Translations under genes and position numbers: made by a program
Shown: positions 17,301 through 26,501 of the stretch, piece by piece
Layout: every line of letters begins with the position of its first letter
How positions within the stretch are numbered: position 1 is the first letter of the stretch
NCBI GenBank assembly: GCA_001897445.1
Contig: MKSX01000009.1
Coordinates: forward strand, 1-64,000
Length of the DNA: 64,000 nucleotides
Origin: Alphaproteobacteria bacterium 33-17
GTDB lineage: Bacteria > Pseudomonadota > Alphaproteobacteria > Rickettsiales > 33-17
Reading direction: 5' to 3'
Notes under the pieces: generated by a model
The model's database searches: none
Seen by the model: only the letters and a program-made list of their open reading frames with translations
What the model was told of the DNA's origin: nothing

Positions 17301-19157
17301 ATGTTAAGTCAAAATAAAATAGCAAATGGTGAATCTAATACCGAGAAAAGCGAATATAAGCTAAGCAGTATGCTTGCTGAAGAAATAAAAGTAACTGATG
17401 CTGCTAAAGAATTTAAGGTAAGATACAATACTTCAATTACCAAATATGATAATTTAGGGGATTTTCCTGAGGAATTTAACCTTGATGACCTGATAACATT
17501 CAACGATTTCCTTAGACCAATTACTGTTAGGCAATTGATCAAAGCTATAGATGACTTCTCAGTTGAAATTAGTAAGCTGGAACTAGAAAATAATAAAAAT
17601 TATAATCAGTATAAAGCTATATCACCTTTTGAAGACTGGATTAAAAATAATAGTAAATTATTTGACTACGCTGACTTTATTCAGTCTGGAATAATACGTA
17701 TATTTGGTAATGATCATAGTATTGTATCAAAGCTAAATGATATTATAAAAGAAATTAATGCCCAAAAAAATGATATTGCGAAACATCAAAAAGATTCGTC
17801 TGATTGTATTTTGTTTAAATCTATTCCGCAGTTATCAGTTCACCAGTTTTTAAAAGTAATTAAAGATGTTTTAAATACAAATTTAAATATAGATACAGCA
17901 ATTAAGGAAGAAATAAACTTTGCTATTAACATTGTTGAATTTCAAAAAAGATTAAATACTGCATTAAACCAAGATAGTTTAAAAAATAGAAAAATTACTA
18001 AATCTGGTTCTGTATTAAAAATGGAAGATGGATATAGAGCAATTTCAATGGAGCAAATTTTATCTGTTGCATTAATTCTGAAAAATCAGTTGTCTCATAA
18101 GAAACATCTTAAGATAACATACGGGGTATTACTCAGCAAATTTAAATTTGTTGTAGAAAATGAATTGGTTATGCTTAAAAAGTTTAATGATATTATAAGT
18201 GAGATTTTAGAACTTGAGCTTGCAGATAATCTGAAACTAATCCTGAAAAGGCAGCAAAATTTGATTATTGAGTCAACGACAGAATATGCTAAAATATCAT
18301 CACAAGATAATGTTCTGCCAAACAGTGACTCACTAGAAGATCAAACTAAAGAACTGGAAAAACTGCGTGCTGAAAATAAAGTATTAAAGCAAAAAAGTAC
18401 TATATTAGAAGATCAAAATAAAGCCCTTAATAATATTGTTTCAAGTCAGAAAGTAACTAATGAAAGCTTAAATCAAGAAGTTAACAAAAAAGCAGATGAA
18501 TTAAAATCAACAAAAAGTGAATTAGAAACTATTAGAAACCTGGCTGCTAGTTATTTTATTGAAATTGAAAATCTTAAAAAAGAAAAAGAGTCTACAAATA
18601 GCACCATTGCGTCTCTTACAAAGGAAAAAGAAAATTCTAAAAAATTAACCAATGTTAATGAAAATGAAGCAAATAGAATTGCCAATGTTATTAAAGAGAA
18701 GGATCAAATAATTACAAATCTTCATTTAAAAATTGCCGAGCAAAATAAAGAGATTAATAAAAATTTAAAACCTACAGAAATTGAGGAATTACAACATAAA
18801 ATTCAATCATACAAAAAAGGTTTGGCTTTAGTTATTGGTAAAAAAGAATGCTTAGAAAGGAAAAACAGTGTTTTAGAAAGAGAAAATATTGAGCTTAATA
18901 CTAAACTTGTAAATTCTCAATGTGAAGTAGCTAAATGGTATAGGAAATATATGGATTCAGTTCAGGCATTCAAAATTACTCAAAGCATTAATACTGAAAT
19001 TGACGAGTTAGAGTTAGAAAAATTATTATTAGAAGAGACAAAAAATGATAATGATTTGGATTTATTAAAAAGATTTGAAAAAAAAGTATGTTTCCAGGAA
19101 ATGGTGAGATCAGATCAGAAAGAATATGGAAGTGTTAGAATACTAGCCAAAAAATAA
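17301..19157 (+). CDS. coiled-coil array protein 3 (class I)
   Basis: No known family recognised. The ATG at 17301 is chosen because AAGG lies six bases ahead; an in-frame TTG two codons earlier (17295) is less likely. 618 residues. Modules lie at about 59-90 (FNLDDLITFNDFLRPITVRQLI) and 235-265 (GSVLKMEDGYRAISMEQIL), with a weaker third copy between them (SIPQLSVHQFLKVI). Coiled coil runs from about 350 to 560. The head is collinear with residues 25-360 of the 19269 protein and, more distantly, with gene 1. The last 25 residues include KKVCFQEMVR, similar to the end of gene 4. No export signal seen. Confidence 0.8.
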   Translation: MLSQNKIANGESNTEKSEYKLSSMLAEEIKVTDAAKEFKVRYNTSITKYDNLGDFPEEFNLDDLITFNDFLRPITVRQLIKAIDDFSVEISKLELENNKNYNQYKAISPFEDWIKNNSKLFDYADFIQSGIIRIFGNDHSIVSKLNDIIKEINAQKNDIAKHQKDSSDCILFKSIPQLSVHQFLKVIKDVLNTNLNIDTAIKEEINFAINIVEFQKRLNTALNQDSLKNRKITKSGSVLKMEDGYRAISMEQILSVALILKNQLSHKKHLKITYGVLLSKFKFVVENELVMLKKFNDIISEILELELADNLKLILKRQQNLIIESTTEYAKISSQDNVLPNSDSLEDQTKELEKLRAENKVLKQKSTILEDQNKALNNIVSSQKVTNESLNQEVNKKADELKSTKSELETIRNLAASYFIEIENLKKEKESTNSTIASLTKEKENSKKLTNVNENEANRIANVIKEKDQIITNLHLKIAEQNKEINKNLKPTEIEELQHKIQSYKKGLALVIGKKECLERKNSVLERENIELNTKLVNSQCEVAKWYRKYMDSVQAFKITQSINTEIDELELEKLLLEETKNDNDLDLLKRFEKKVCFQEMVRSDQKEYGSVRILAKK

Positions 19158-19170
19158 TTTGGATTTTGTA

Positions 19171-19248
19171 ACGGGCATAATTGTATAAAATAATTAAACT
19201 CCACTTGTAGATGTTAATTTTTTGTGTATATTCATGCCCGTATATAAT
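19171..19248 (+). promoter_or_regulatory. candidate promoter with inverted repeat ahead of coiled-coil gene 4
   Basis: Arms ACGGGCAT (19171-19178) and ATGCCCGT (19234-19241) are perfect inverted repeats 55 bases apart; the GC-rich arms stand out in this AT-rich gap. TTGTGT (19222-19227) and TATAAT (19243-19248) form a possible promoter with 15-base spacing, and the right arm lies between them. This could be an operator, a looping site or a transcript hairpin. Gene 4 may thus be controlled apart from genes 1-3. Confidence 0.4.
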
Positions 19249-19268
19249 ATTTTCACAGTAAAAAACGT

Positions 19269-22200
19269 ATGAGTACACATAAAGATTACCGCATTACTTC
19301 AAAAAATGATGGTATAACACTTATATTAAAGCCCAAAGCTAAAAGAAATAATAATGCTGTAGCCAATTCATCACAAGATAGTGAGCTTGTAAAAAGGCTA
19401 AAAGAAAAGATTAGCACTGATAATGTTCGTAATGAGTTTGATAAAAGATTTAACAAAAAAGTAAGTAGTAAAGATTATAAAAATTTTCCTGCAGAATTTA
19501 CTTTGGATGATTTAGTAGTCTATAAAGATAAACCCAGGGCGGTTAGTTTTAGGCAAGTGATAGAAGTAATAGATACTTGTACGCGTGAAATTGAAACTCT
19601 TGAATTAGAAAATAAAAATAAGCTTAAGGCTATTAAATCAAATGATTTAAAAGAAAATTGGCTTAAAAATAATGACCTGATTTTTAGTGATATGGTTATC
19701 TTGCTTAGATTCATGATTGACCAAATATTAAAAGATAATAAGAAAGCTCCTGAATTTGAAATGCTACAGGAAACTATAGTTAAAAGAGCGTCTGAATTAA
19801 AAGCGTATGAAGAAATGAAAACTACTTGGTTTTCATTAAATTCATCTTCAGAAGTTTTTAATCAAGATTTTTCAATAAAAATTAGAGACAACATTCCAGT
19901 TTATCTTGAACTTGAAAAAATGTTGTTGCAGAAAAACTATATTGCTAAAAATTTAAATGAGTTTGGGGAAAGGCTAAGTATTCCGGTTAGTGCCAAAAAA
20001 ATGAATAAAAAAAAGCACATTAAACCTGGAAGTATTCTGAAAATTGAAGATGAGTATAGAGAAATTTCAATGGAGCAAATTGTTGATATTTCAATTATTC
20101 TATATAATAAGTTGGGCTTTCAGAAAAAAAATAAAACTTTGTACAAAAATTTAGAATTTAAATTTAGTAATTTAATTGAATTAGAATTATCTCTTTTTGC
20201 AGATTTTAAAGAAATGTTATCAAGACTTTCTAATATTGAAGCAGAGGAAACCCTAAAAAAATCTATCGATACAATATATAAAAATGTTATCGCGTCAGAG
20301 CTAACTTACGAAAAGATCTTATTAACTAATAAATTAGTAAGTGAAACTTCACAAATGGCTGATGATCCTGATGTTATCAAGGAAAGAATTCATAGACTTA
20401 GGGCGCAAATTGAAAATCAATCCAATGAAATTAATACACTAAAAAACCACTTGAAAGATGAAATAAAGCTTTCGAGTAATCTTAAAGCTAAGAAATCTTT
20501 AGATAGCGAAGCGCAATCAAATAATAATCAATTATCAAACCAATTGAATAAAGGAACAGATATGTCAAAGAAAAGATTAAATCGAGATAAAGATGGTAAG
20601 GTTATAATAAACGACGAACAAGAAAAAGCAATTAGAAAGGAAATATCACCATTTCTAACATTTCCATTTATTATATCAAAGCAATCATTACAGGTATTGG
20701 CGGATCAAGCTGGAACACTTAAACGAGTGATAAAATGGAAGGAAGATCCTGAAATGTTTGCCGCAATGATCAATACACCTGTTACACAAGATTTGGTGTT
20801 GCAATATAATACAGCGTCATCAAATGATCTGGTTGCTGTTAATGGCGTTCCAGTGACAATGGTAGTAGAGCAATTAAAAAGTGCAGCAATAGACTTTTTT
20901 GACCTTTTCAAAAGCTCAGCAATTCATATTAATGAATTGGATCATATAATAGGATATTACAGACATATATTTAAAGAAATTTTTAAAAATTATTATCAAT
21001 TAATAGGTATACTTGATGGTTATAATAAGACTGAAAGAGATGAAAATAAGCGAATAATAGTTGAAAAGATTCTGAATTCTTATTTAGGTCTTGAAAATCA
21101 TATAAATATGATAGGCGGATTTATAGATGGTAAGATAAAATTTAAAGATAGTTATGGTACATTAGGATCTGAAGAATATATAAAGTTAAAAGATAAATAT
21201 AAAGCTGCAAAAGGTAAAATTAAGGCATTAGAAATAAAGATACTTGATTTAAATTTACAAAAAGAAGAAGCAGAAAAAGAATTGTTTAGTCTTAAAAAAC
21301 AGGTGGAAAGTTTAAGTAAGCAAAATAAGGCTAATGAAGAAGCAACTAAAAAAAATCAAATATTAAGTCTTACTATTGATTCTATAAAAAAACAGTTAGA
21401 AGCTAAAGAAACTGAGCTTGGATATGCATTAAGTGAAAGAAGAAATGCGCAATCAGAGCTATCAAAATTTAAAGATTTTGTAATTAAGTTTATAAAAATT
21501 CATAATAGTGAGGCTAAAATTCCTGTATCTGAAAAAGATCTAATGAAAATAGCTGAAGAAATTTTAATTAAGTCTCAGCTTTCAAAGCCTTCGTCTTTAC
21601 CAATTCCTGCGCCCGCAAAAGGAAAGATTGGTCAGCAACAAGACAATAGAATAAAAGAGTTAGAAGATGAGAATGCTATAATTAAAGACCAGAATAAGAT
21701 TTTATCTTCTGAAAATATGACTCTTGAAGTGAGAAACAATAATTTACAAACAACAAATTCGAAGCAAAAAGATGCGCTAATAAACCTGCGTATGGAATTT
21801 AGTAGTAAATTTGATAGCCAGCAAACTCAGATAGATAGCCAACAAGCTGAAATTGAAAAATTAAGGGAAATGCTAAAAACTGCAAATGCAACAATAGAAG
21901 CGCAGAAGTTAGAGAATAATGAACTGAAGCAAAAAAACTCCAGTTCAGAGCAGGAAACAAATGATTCTATAGCTAATACCCAAAACAATCAGCAAACACA
22001 AATTAATACAGAAGAGTTTGATAGGCTAGAAGCTGAAATTGCATCTTTAAAAGAAGATAAACAAAAAATTAAATTTGAATTAAATAAAATTAAATTTAAT
22101 CAATCGATAAGTACAGGTAATTTAGAGGTTGAAAAGCTTCACAATAGTAATTTGAAAATTTGTATTGAAAATTTACAAAAGCAATTAAAAGAAAGTAAAG

Positions 22201-22442
22201 ACAAGATCAGGAATCTTAAGAATGAACTTGAAGCGGAAAAAGAAAAGACAGAATATTTAACTAATACGTTTAAAGCTCAGATTTCAAAAATACAAGAAAT
22301 GTATAATCAGGTTGATCAGAGAAATAGAGAAGCTGAAGAAATAAAATCCGCAGATTACAGGTCACAAAATACAACTAAAAAAAATGTGACTTTTGCTGAT
22401 ATGGTAAAAACTGGTAATATTGAATTAGTTAACCAAAAATAG
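19269..22442 (+). CDS. coiled-coil array protein 4, in-frame fusion of class I and class II paralogs
   Basis: No known family recognised. 1057 residues that split at Met432. Residues 1-431 match gene 3 (modules near 77-105 and 253-283). Residues 432-1057 match gene 2: start MSKKRLNRDK like MSKKRKEQ, one module near 518-550, the FKDFVIKFIKIHN segment and a long coiled coil. The Met432 codon (20562) is preceded by AAAGGAACAGAT, a good ribosome site, so it may be a relic or live internal start. The C-terminus holds KKNVTFADMVK, similar to gene 3. The gene has its own upstream gap with an inverted repeat and overlaps the convergent exoD gene by 14 bases at the stops. Confidence 0.8.
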   Translation: MSTHKDYRITSKNDGITLILKPKAKRNNNAVANSSQDSELVKRLKEKISTDNVRNEFDKRFNKKVSSKDYKNFPAEFTLDDLVVYKDKPRAVSFRQVIEVIDTCTREIETLELENKNKLKAIKSNDLKENWLKNNDLIFSDMVILLRFMIDQILKDNKKAPEFEMLQETIVKRASELKAYEEMKTTWFSLNSSSEVFNQDFSIKIRDNIPVYLELEKMLLQKNYIAKNLNEFGERLSIPVSAKKMNKKKHIKPGSILKIEDEYREISMEQIVDISIILYNKLGFQKKNKTLYKNLEFKFSNLIELELSLFADFKEMLSRLSNIEAEETLKKSIDTIYKNVIASELTYEKILLTNKLVSETSQMADDPDVIKERIHRLRAQIENQSNEINTLKNHLKDEIKLSSNLKAKKSLDSEAQSNNNQLSNQLNKGTDMSKKRLNRDKDGKVIINDEQEKAIRKEISPFLTFPFIISKQSLQVLADQAGTLKRVIKWKEDPEMFAAMINTPVTQDLVLQYNTASSNDLVAVNGVPVTMVVEQLKSAAIDFFDLFKSSAIHINELDHIIGYYRHIFKEIFKNYYQLIGILDGYNKTERDENKRIIVEKILNSYLGLENHINMIGGFIDGKIKFKDSYGTLGSEEYIKLKDKYKAAKGKIKALEIKILDLNLQKEEAEKELFSLKKQVESLSKQNKANEEATKKNQILSLTIDSIKKQLEAKETELGYALSERRNAQSELSKFKDFVIKFIKIHNSEAKIPVSEKDLMKIAEEILIKSQLSKPSSLPIPAPAKGKIGQQQDNRIKELEDENAIIKDQNKILSSENMTLEVRNNNLQTTNSKQKDALINLRMEFSSKFDSQQTQIDSQQAEIEKLREMLKTANATIEAQKLENNELKQKNSSSEQETNDSIANTQNNQQTQINTEEFDRLEAEIASLKEDKQKIKFELNKIKFNQSISTGNLEVEKLHNSNLKICIENLQKQLKESKDKIRNLKNELEAEKEKTEYLTNTFKAQISKIQEMYNQVDQRNREAEEIKSADYRSQNTTKKNVTFADMVKTGNIELVNQK

Positions 22443-22986
22443 ACTTAATAAACTCTGCGCCTATAATAACAACGGCTGAGGCAACTGCCCAGCCAATTAT
22501 AGATGCGATCATACCAAGTACAACAAATGCACCGTCTCTGCGTATTAAGCCCATTGATATAAGGGCGGTGCCAAGTGCTGGTATGGCATTACCAAATATA
22601 ATTGGCAATATTACACATACCGAATTTAAGATCATGAAAATACCAATTACTTTATATGGAATGGTATTTGGGCAAAATACCCAAAATCTTGGGCGTGATA
22701 ATTTTTCAAATTTTCTTACATATGGGGCGATTTTCTCTAACACGCTTGCAAGTTTATGGCGTTCAAACGATTTTTTAGCAATAAATGCCGGAAGCCATGG
22801 AGCAGGCTGGTGCAAATAAAACTGAAGAGAAAACATAAGAAGCGGCATTCCTAAAATAGTGGTAAAGCCAGGTGGGTATGGAAGAGGGATAGCGATAGGG
22901 ATTGAGAAAATAAGAAGTATAACCCCAAATCCCTTTGATTTTAAAGACTTTTTGATTTCATTTAAAGTAATTAAATCTTTTTGCAT
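22429..22986 (-). CDS. exoD: ExoD-family membrane protein
   Basis: Inner-membrane protein of the exopolysaccharide synthesis ExoD family; the biochemical role of the family is poorly defined. The 185-residue protein has four to five hydrophobic segments, an IPLPYPPGFTTILGMPLL block near residues 32-49 typical of the family and an RDGAFVVLGM segment near 149. It begins 5 bases after the tatA stop, so tatA-exoD is a likely two-gene operon. Its 3' end overlaps the convergent coiled-coil gene by 14 bases, which leaves no room for separate terminators. Confidence 0.85.
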   Translation of the reverse strand: MQKDLITLNEIKKSLKSKGFGVILLIFSIPIAIPLPYPPGFTTILGMPLLMFSLQFYLHQPAPWLPAFIAKKSFERHKLASVLEKIAPYVRKFEKLSRPRFWVFCPNTIPYKVIGIFMILNSVCVILPIIFGNAIPALGTALISMGLIRRDGAFVVLGMIASIIGWAVASAVVIIGAEFIKSIFG

Positions 22987-22991
22987 TATGC

Positions 22992-23165
22992 TTAAGTTAA
23001 TTTATTTTTGTTTTCTTCATTTACATTATCATCTTTTACGCTGTTACGGAAGTTTTTAATTCCTTTTCCTAAATCGCCCATGACTTGCGGCAGTTTCCCT
23101 GCTCCGAAGAGAATTAGTACGATTGCTAGAACAATGATCCAGTGTGATATACTTGTAATACCCAT
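22992..23165 (-). CDS. tatA: twin-arginine translocase subunit TatA
   Basis: Pore-forming component of the Tat system for folded proteins. The 57-residue product [20 protein letters not shown]... has a single N-terminal membrane helix (about 8-20), the hinge [21 protein letters not shown] with the conserved Phe-Gly, and a short acidic amphipathic tail. Length is at the short end for TatA. AGGT lies seven bases ahead of the ATG at 23165. It is followed by exoD. tatB and tatC are not in this window. Confidence 0.93.
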   Translation of the reverse strand: MGITSISHWIIVLAIVLILFGAGKLPQVMGDLGKGIKNFRNSVKDDNVNEENKNKLT

Positions 23166-23266
23166 AAAAATACCTGCATTTTGAGTAGTTTATATATAAA
23201 ATATACATTTATGTTGTAATTTTCAAATTTATAATTACTATAGGATGATATTTTTGGGGTTTTTAT

Positions 23267-23629
23267 ATGAGAAATTTACAAATATTTTTTTCATCACTGG
23301 TATTAGTAACAGTATTTGTATGGTGTTTAGTTGTATCTCGCATTAGTTTAGCCGATGATGCATCTAATGTTTTAGTTACAATTAATGACACGGTAAACTT
23401 TGATACAGCAAAGTTTGATAAAGCAATTAAATCTGCGCTTATGATCAATCATGATACGGTTTTTACTGTAACAGTTTCAAATGAAGTTGCAGCAGGTAAA
23501 ATTTTAAAAGTATTAGAAAATAATGGCATAAAGCAAAGCCATATGCATCTTACTACGTCGGATAAACTTGGTTTACACGAGGCGTTGGTAACGGTTGCGG
23601 CATGTAAAGATTCTTGCGAATCTAAATAA
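23267..23629 (+). CDS. small exported protein of unknown function
   Basis: Not recognised. The 120-residue protein has an N-terminal hydrophobic stretch (about 7-24) followed by RISLADD, which fits a signal peptide cleaved after SLA at about residue 29. The mature part of about 90 residues alternates strands and helices (VLVTINDTVNF, KFDKAIKSALMIN, DTVFTVTVSNEVAAGKILKVLENNGI) and ends with two cysteines six residues apart (ACKDSC), which could form a disulfide. The repeat of beta-strand and 'KILKVLENNGI' recalls periplasmic OmpA/CpaD-like folds, but this is weak. It stands alone ahead of the permease genes. Confidence 0.7.
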   Translation: MRNLQIFFSSLVLVTVFVWCLVVSRISLADDASNVLVTINDTVNFDTAKFDKAIKSALMINHDTVFTVTVSNEVAAGKILKVLENNGIKQSHMHLTTSDKLGLHEALVTVAACKDSCESK

Positions 23630-23687
23630 ATTGCTATCAAAAAATTTTCGTTAAAATTTCAATTAATTAATAGAGTTACATATAACT

Positions 23688-25076
23688 ATGAGCATGTTTA
23701 GAAAAAAATCATTCGATCAAATGGCTAATTCTGCACAGGGTTCTTTCAAAAAGACTTTAGGTGCATTTGATCTTATAATGTTAGGTATCGGCGCAATCAT
23801 TGGCGTTGGGATATTTGTAATAACTGGTACAGTATCTGCAAAGTACGCAGGTCCTGCAATTACGGTTTCATTTGTACTGGCTGGAATGGTTTGTATTTTT
23901 ACGGCATTAGCCTATGCTGAGCTTGCATCACTTTTACCTATAGCAGGTGGGGCGTATTCATATTCATACGTAGTACTCGGGGAAGTATTTGCATGGATGG
24001 CAGGTTGCTTTGTAATAATGCTTAATGCTTTTGGGTCTGCAACTGTAGCATCTGGCTGGTCAAGTTATGTAACTGGATTACTTAAATATGCGGGGGTTGA
24101 GCTGCCTGAAGCATTTTTGACCGTACCAGCTCAGGGTGGTATAGCAAACGTTCCAGCTATTTTAATTACTTTGGCTATATGCTCACTTTTAGTAAGGGGT
24201 ACAAAGGAATCTGCGCTAATCAATACCATTTTAGTATTTATTAAAGTTGGGGCTATTTTGATCTTTATTATAGCTGCTATTCCACATTTTGACCCAGTTA
24301 ACTGGAATGACTTTATGCCAAATGGAATAGATGGTGTGATTTTAGGTACAGGTGCATTATTCCTTGCTTATTCTGGTTTCGACGTAGTTGCTTCATCTGC
24401 AGAAGAATGCAAAAACCCAGGAAGAGACTTGCCACTTGGTATTATTGGGTCTGTAGCATTATGTGCAGTGCTTTATATCATCGTATCTGGCTTATTAACT
24501 GGTATGGTTCCATATTTTGAATTAAATACAGCAGAGCCAATGGCTTATGCACTGCGCAAAAATGGCGCTAATTTTGGTTATGCATTAGTAGCGGTAGGTG
24601 GTATTACAGGTATGACAACTGTAATGCTTATGCAGATTTTCGGTCTTTCTCGCGTAATTTTCTCAATGGCGCGTGATGGAATGCTACCTAAAATTTATGG
24701 TAAATTACATAAAAAATTCAACACTCCTTATACAGCGCTTGCAACAATTGCTATTGTAAACGTTATTACATCTGGATTCTTGCCTATTAAAACTCTTGGA
24801 AACGTGGCTTCAATGGCTTCTCTTGCATCATTTGTATTTGTTGGTATTGCGGTTATGAAAATGCGCTTAGAATACCCTGATGCTCCTAGAACTTTCAAAT
24901 GCCCGCTTGTATTTGTATTTGCTAGTATTTCGGTAATTGCATCAACATATTTAATCTATGAACTTGCAAAACAAGATGGCGACGCATTTGGTATCTGTGT
25001 TTTAATCGGACTTTTAATATATGTTGTATATGGATATAAAAATAGTTCACTTTCAAATACTTATAAAAGTGCGTAA
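23688..25076 (+). CDS. APC-superfamily amino acid permease (CAT-like), copy 1
   Basis: Inner-membrane amino-acid transporter of the bacterial cationic amino acid transporter branch. The 462-residue protein has 12 predicted helices. The first carries the substrate-binding GIGAIIGVGIFVITG motif (about residues 33-47), and helix 6 carries FLAYSGFDVVASSAEE. It is followed 6 bases later by a second, clearly homologous permease. The substrate cannot be determined. Host-dependent bacteria often keep several such permeases. Confidence 0.92.
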   Translation: MSMFRKKSFDQMANSAQGSFKKTLGAFDLIMLGIGAIIGVGIFVITGTVSAKYAGPAITVSFVLAGMVCIFTALAYAELASLLPIAGGAYSYSYVVLGEVFAWMAGCFVIMLNAFGSATVASGWSSYVTGLLKYAGVELPEAFLTVPAQGGIANVPAILITLAICSLLVRGTKESALINTILVFIKVGAILIFIIAAIPHFDPVNWNDFMPNGIDGVILGTGALFLAYSGFDVVASSAEECKNPGRDLPLGIIGSVALCAVLYIIVSGLLTGMVPYFELNTAEPMAYALRKNGANFGYALVAVGGITGMTTVMLMQIFGLSRVIFSMARDGMLPKIYGKLHKKFNTPYTALATIAIVNVITSGFLPIKTLGNVASMASLASFVFVGIAVMKMRLEYPDAPRTFKCPLVFVFASISVIASTYLIYELAKQDGDAFGICVLIGLLIYVVYGYKNSSLSNTYKSA

Positions 25077-25082
25077 ATCACT

Positions 25083-26501
25083 ATGAGTATTTTTAGAAAA
25101 TTACCTATTAATATTGTTAAAGAAGAAATTGCGGCTATTTCACTTAGCCGCACTTTAAACGTTTATGACCTGATAATGCTTGGAATTGGAGCAATTATTG
25201 GAGTTGGTGCATTCGTACTTACAGGTATTGCCGCTGCTAAATTTGCAGGTCCTTCAATTACACTATCATATATTATTGCTGGATTTATCTGCTTATTAGT
25301 TGGTCTTTTATACGTTGAACTTGCAAGTCTATCACCATCATCTGGAAGCTCATACACATTTGCCTATATATCAATGGGTGAGTTTATTGCATGGATGGTG
25401 TTTTGGTTTATGATGATGGAATATACCACAGGTTCTGGCATGATTGCCGTAGGATTTGGTGGGTATTTTCTGGGGATATTTGAGTCCATGGGGTATAAGT
25501 TCCCAAGCTATTTAAATGCTACGCCTTTTGACGGCGGTATAATGAACCTTCCTGCATTTATTGTAGTTTGGCTTGTTACTGCGCTTCTTACAAAAGGAAC
25601 TAAAGAAAGCTCAATGCTGAACATTGCACTTGTTATTGTAAAAGTAGCAGCAATATTGGTGTTTATCTTTATAGCAATTCCGCATTTTAATTTAGATAAC
25701 TGGAAAAACTTTATGCCTTATGGCTACCCAGGTATCGCTACAGGAACTGCAACACTTGTTCTTGCTTATGCAGGGTTTGATCAGCTTGCAAGTGCAACAG
25801 AAGAAGCGAAAAACCCAAAAAGAGATTTACCAATCGCGATGTTTGCGTCTCTAGCATTTTGTGCGGTAATGTACGTTGGAATCGCAGCGTCTTTAACGCT
25901 CATTGTTCCATATAATACATTAGATAACTCAGAGCCTATGGCATATGCCTTAAGAGTTAATGGTAGTAACATTGGTTCTACATTAATCGCGATTGGCGCT
26001 TTAGCTGGTATTATCACGTCACTTATCGTTCAGATTTATGGTCAGTCAAGATCATTATTTGCAATTTCACGTGATGGAATGTTGCCTAAGTTTATGAGTA
26101 AAATCCATAAAAAATACCATACTCCTTTCTTGTCTACATATATGACAGGGTTTGTGGTATCACTTGTTGCAGCATTTATACCGCTTGAGTTTATTAGTAA
26201 ATTATCAAATGTTGGATCATTAGTGGCGTTCATATCGGTAGCACTTGGAGTTTTAATACTTAGAAAAACTCATCCAAATACTCAGCGTGGTTTTAGATGC
26301 CCTGCAGTGTACTTAGTTGCGCCTCTCGCACTTATTTCATGTAGTTATTTATTATATGATTTATTAAAAACAGCACTTGATATGACTATCGCCTGGGCAG
26401 TAATAGGCTGCGCTATATATTTTGTTTATGGCTACAGACATAGTATTTTATCAGATAGACAATACAGACAATCAATAAAAATTAAGGCTTATGAGCATTA
26501 A
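25083..26501 (+). CDS. APC-superfamily amino acid permease (CAT-like), copy 2
   Basis: Paralog of the preceding gene, 472 residues and 12 helices, with the matching motifs GIGAIIGVGAFVLTG in helix 1 and LAYAGFDQLASATEE in helix 6. The two copies share layout throughout but are clearly diverged, so the duplication is not recent and substrates may differ. The last codons overlap the hisS start by 11 bases, so this gene and hisS are probably translated from the same transcript. Confidence 0.92.
   Translation: MSIFRKLPINIVKEEIAAISLSRTLNVYDLIMLGIGAIIGVGAFVLTGIAAAKFAGPSITLSYIIAGFICLLVGLLYVELASLSPSSGSSYTFAYISMGEFIAWMVFWFMMMEYTTGSGMIAVGFGGYFLGIFESMGYKFPSYLNATPFDGGIMNLPAFIVVWLVTALLTKGTKESSMLNIALVIVKVAAILVFIFIAIPHFNLDNWKNFMPYGYPGIATGTATLVLAYAGFDQLASATEEAKNPKRDLPIAMFASLAFCAVMYVGIAASLTLIVPYNTLDNSEPMAYALRVNGSNIGSTLIAIGALAGIITSLIVQIYGQSRSLFAISRDGMLPKFMSKIHKKYHTPFLSTYMTGFVVSLVAAFIPLEFISKLSNVGSLVAFISVALGVLILRKTHPNTQRGFRCPAVYLVAPLALISCSYLLYDLLKTALDMTIAWAVIGCAIYFVYGYRHSILSDRQYRQSIKIKAYEH

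Noticed and set aside
20562..22442. Separate gene starting at Met432 of coiled-coil gene 4
   Set aside because: The reading frame is continuous from 19269 with a shared-domain head, so one gene is called; the internal start is listed as a finding.
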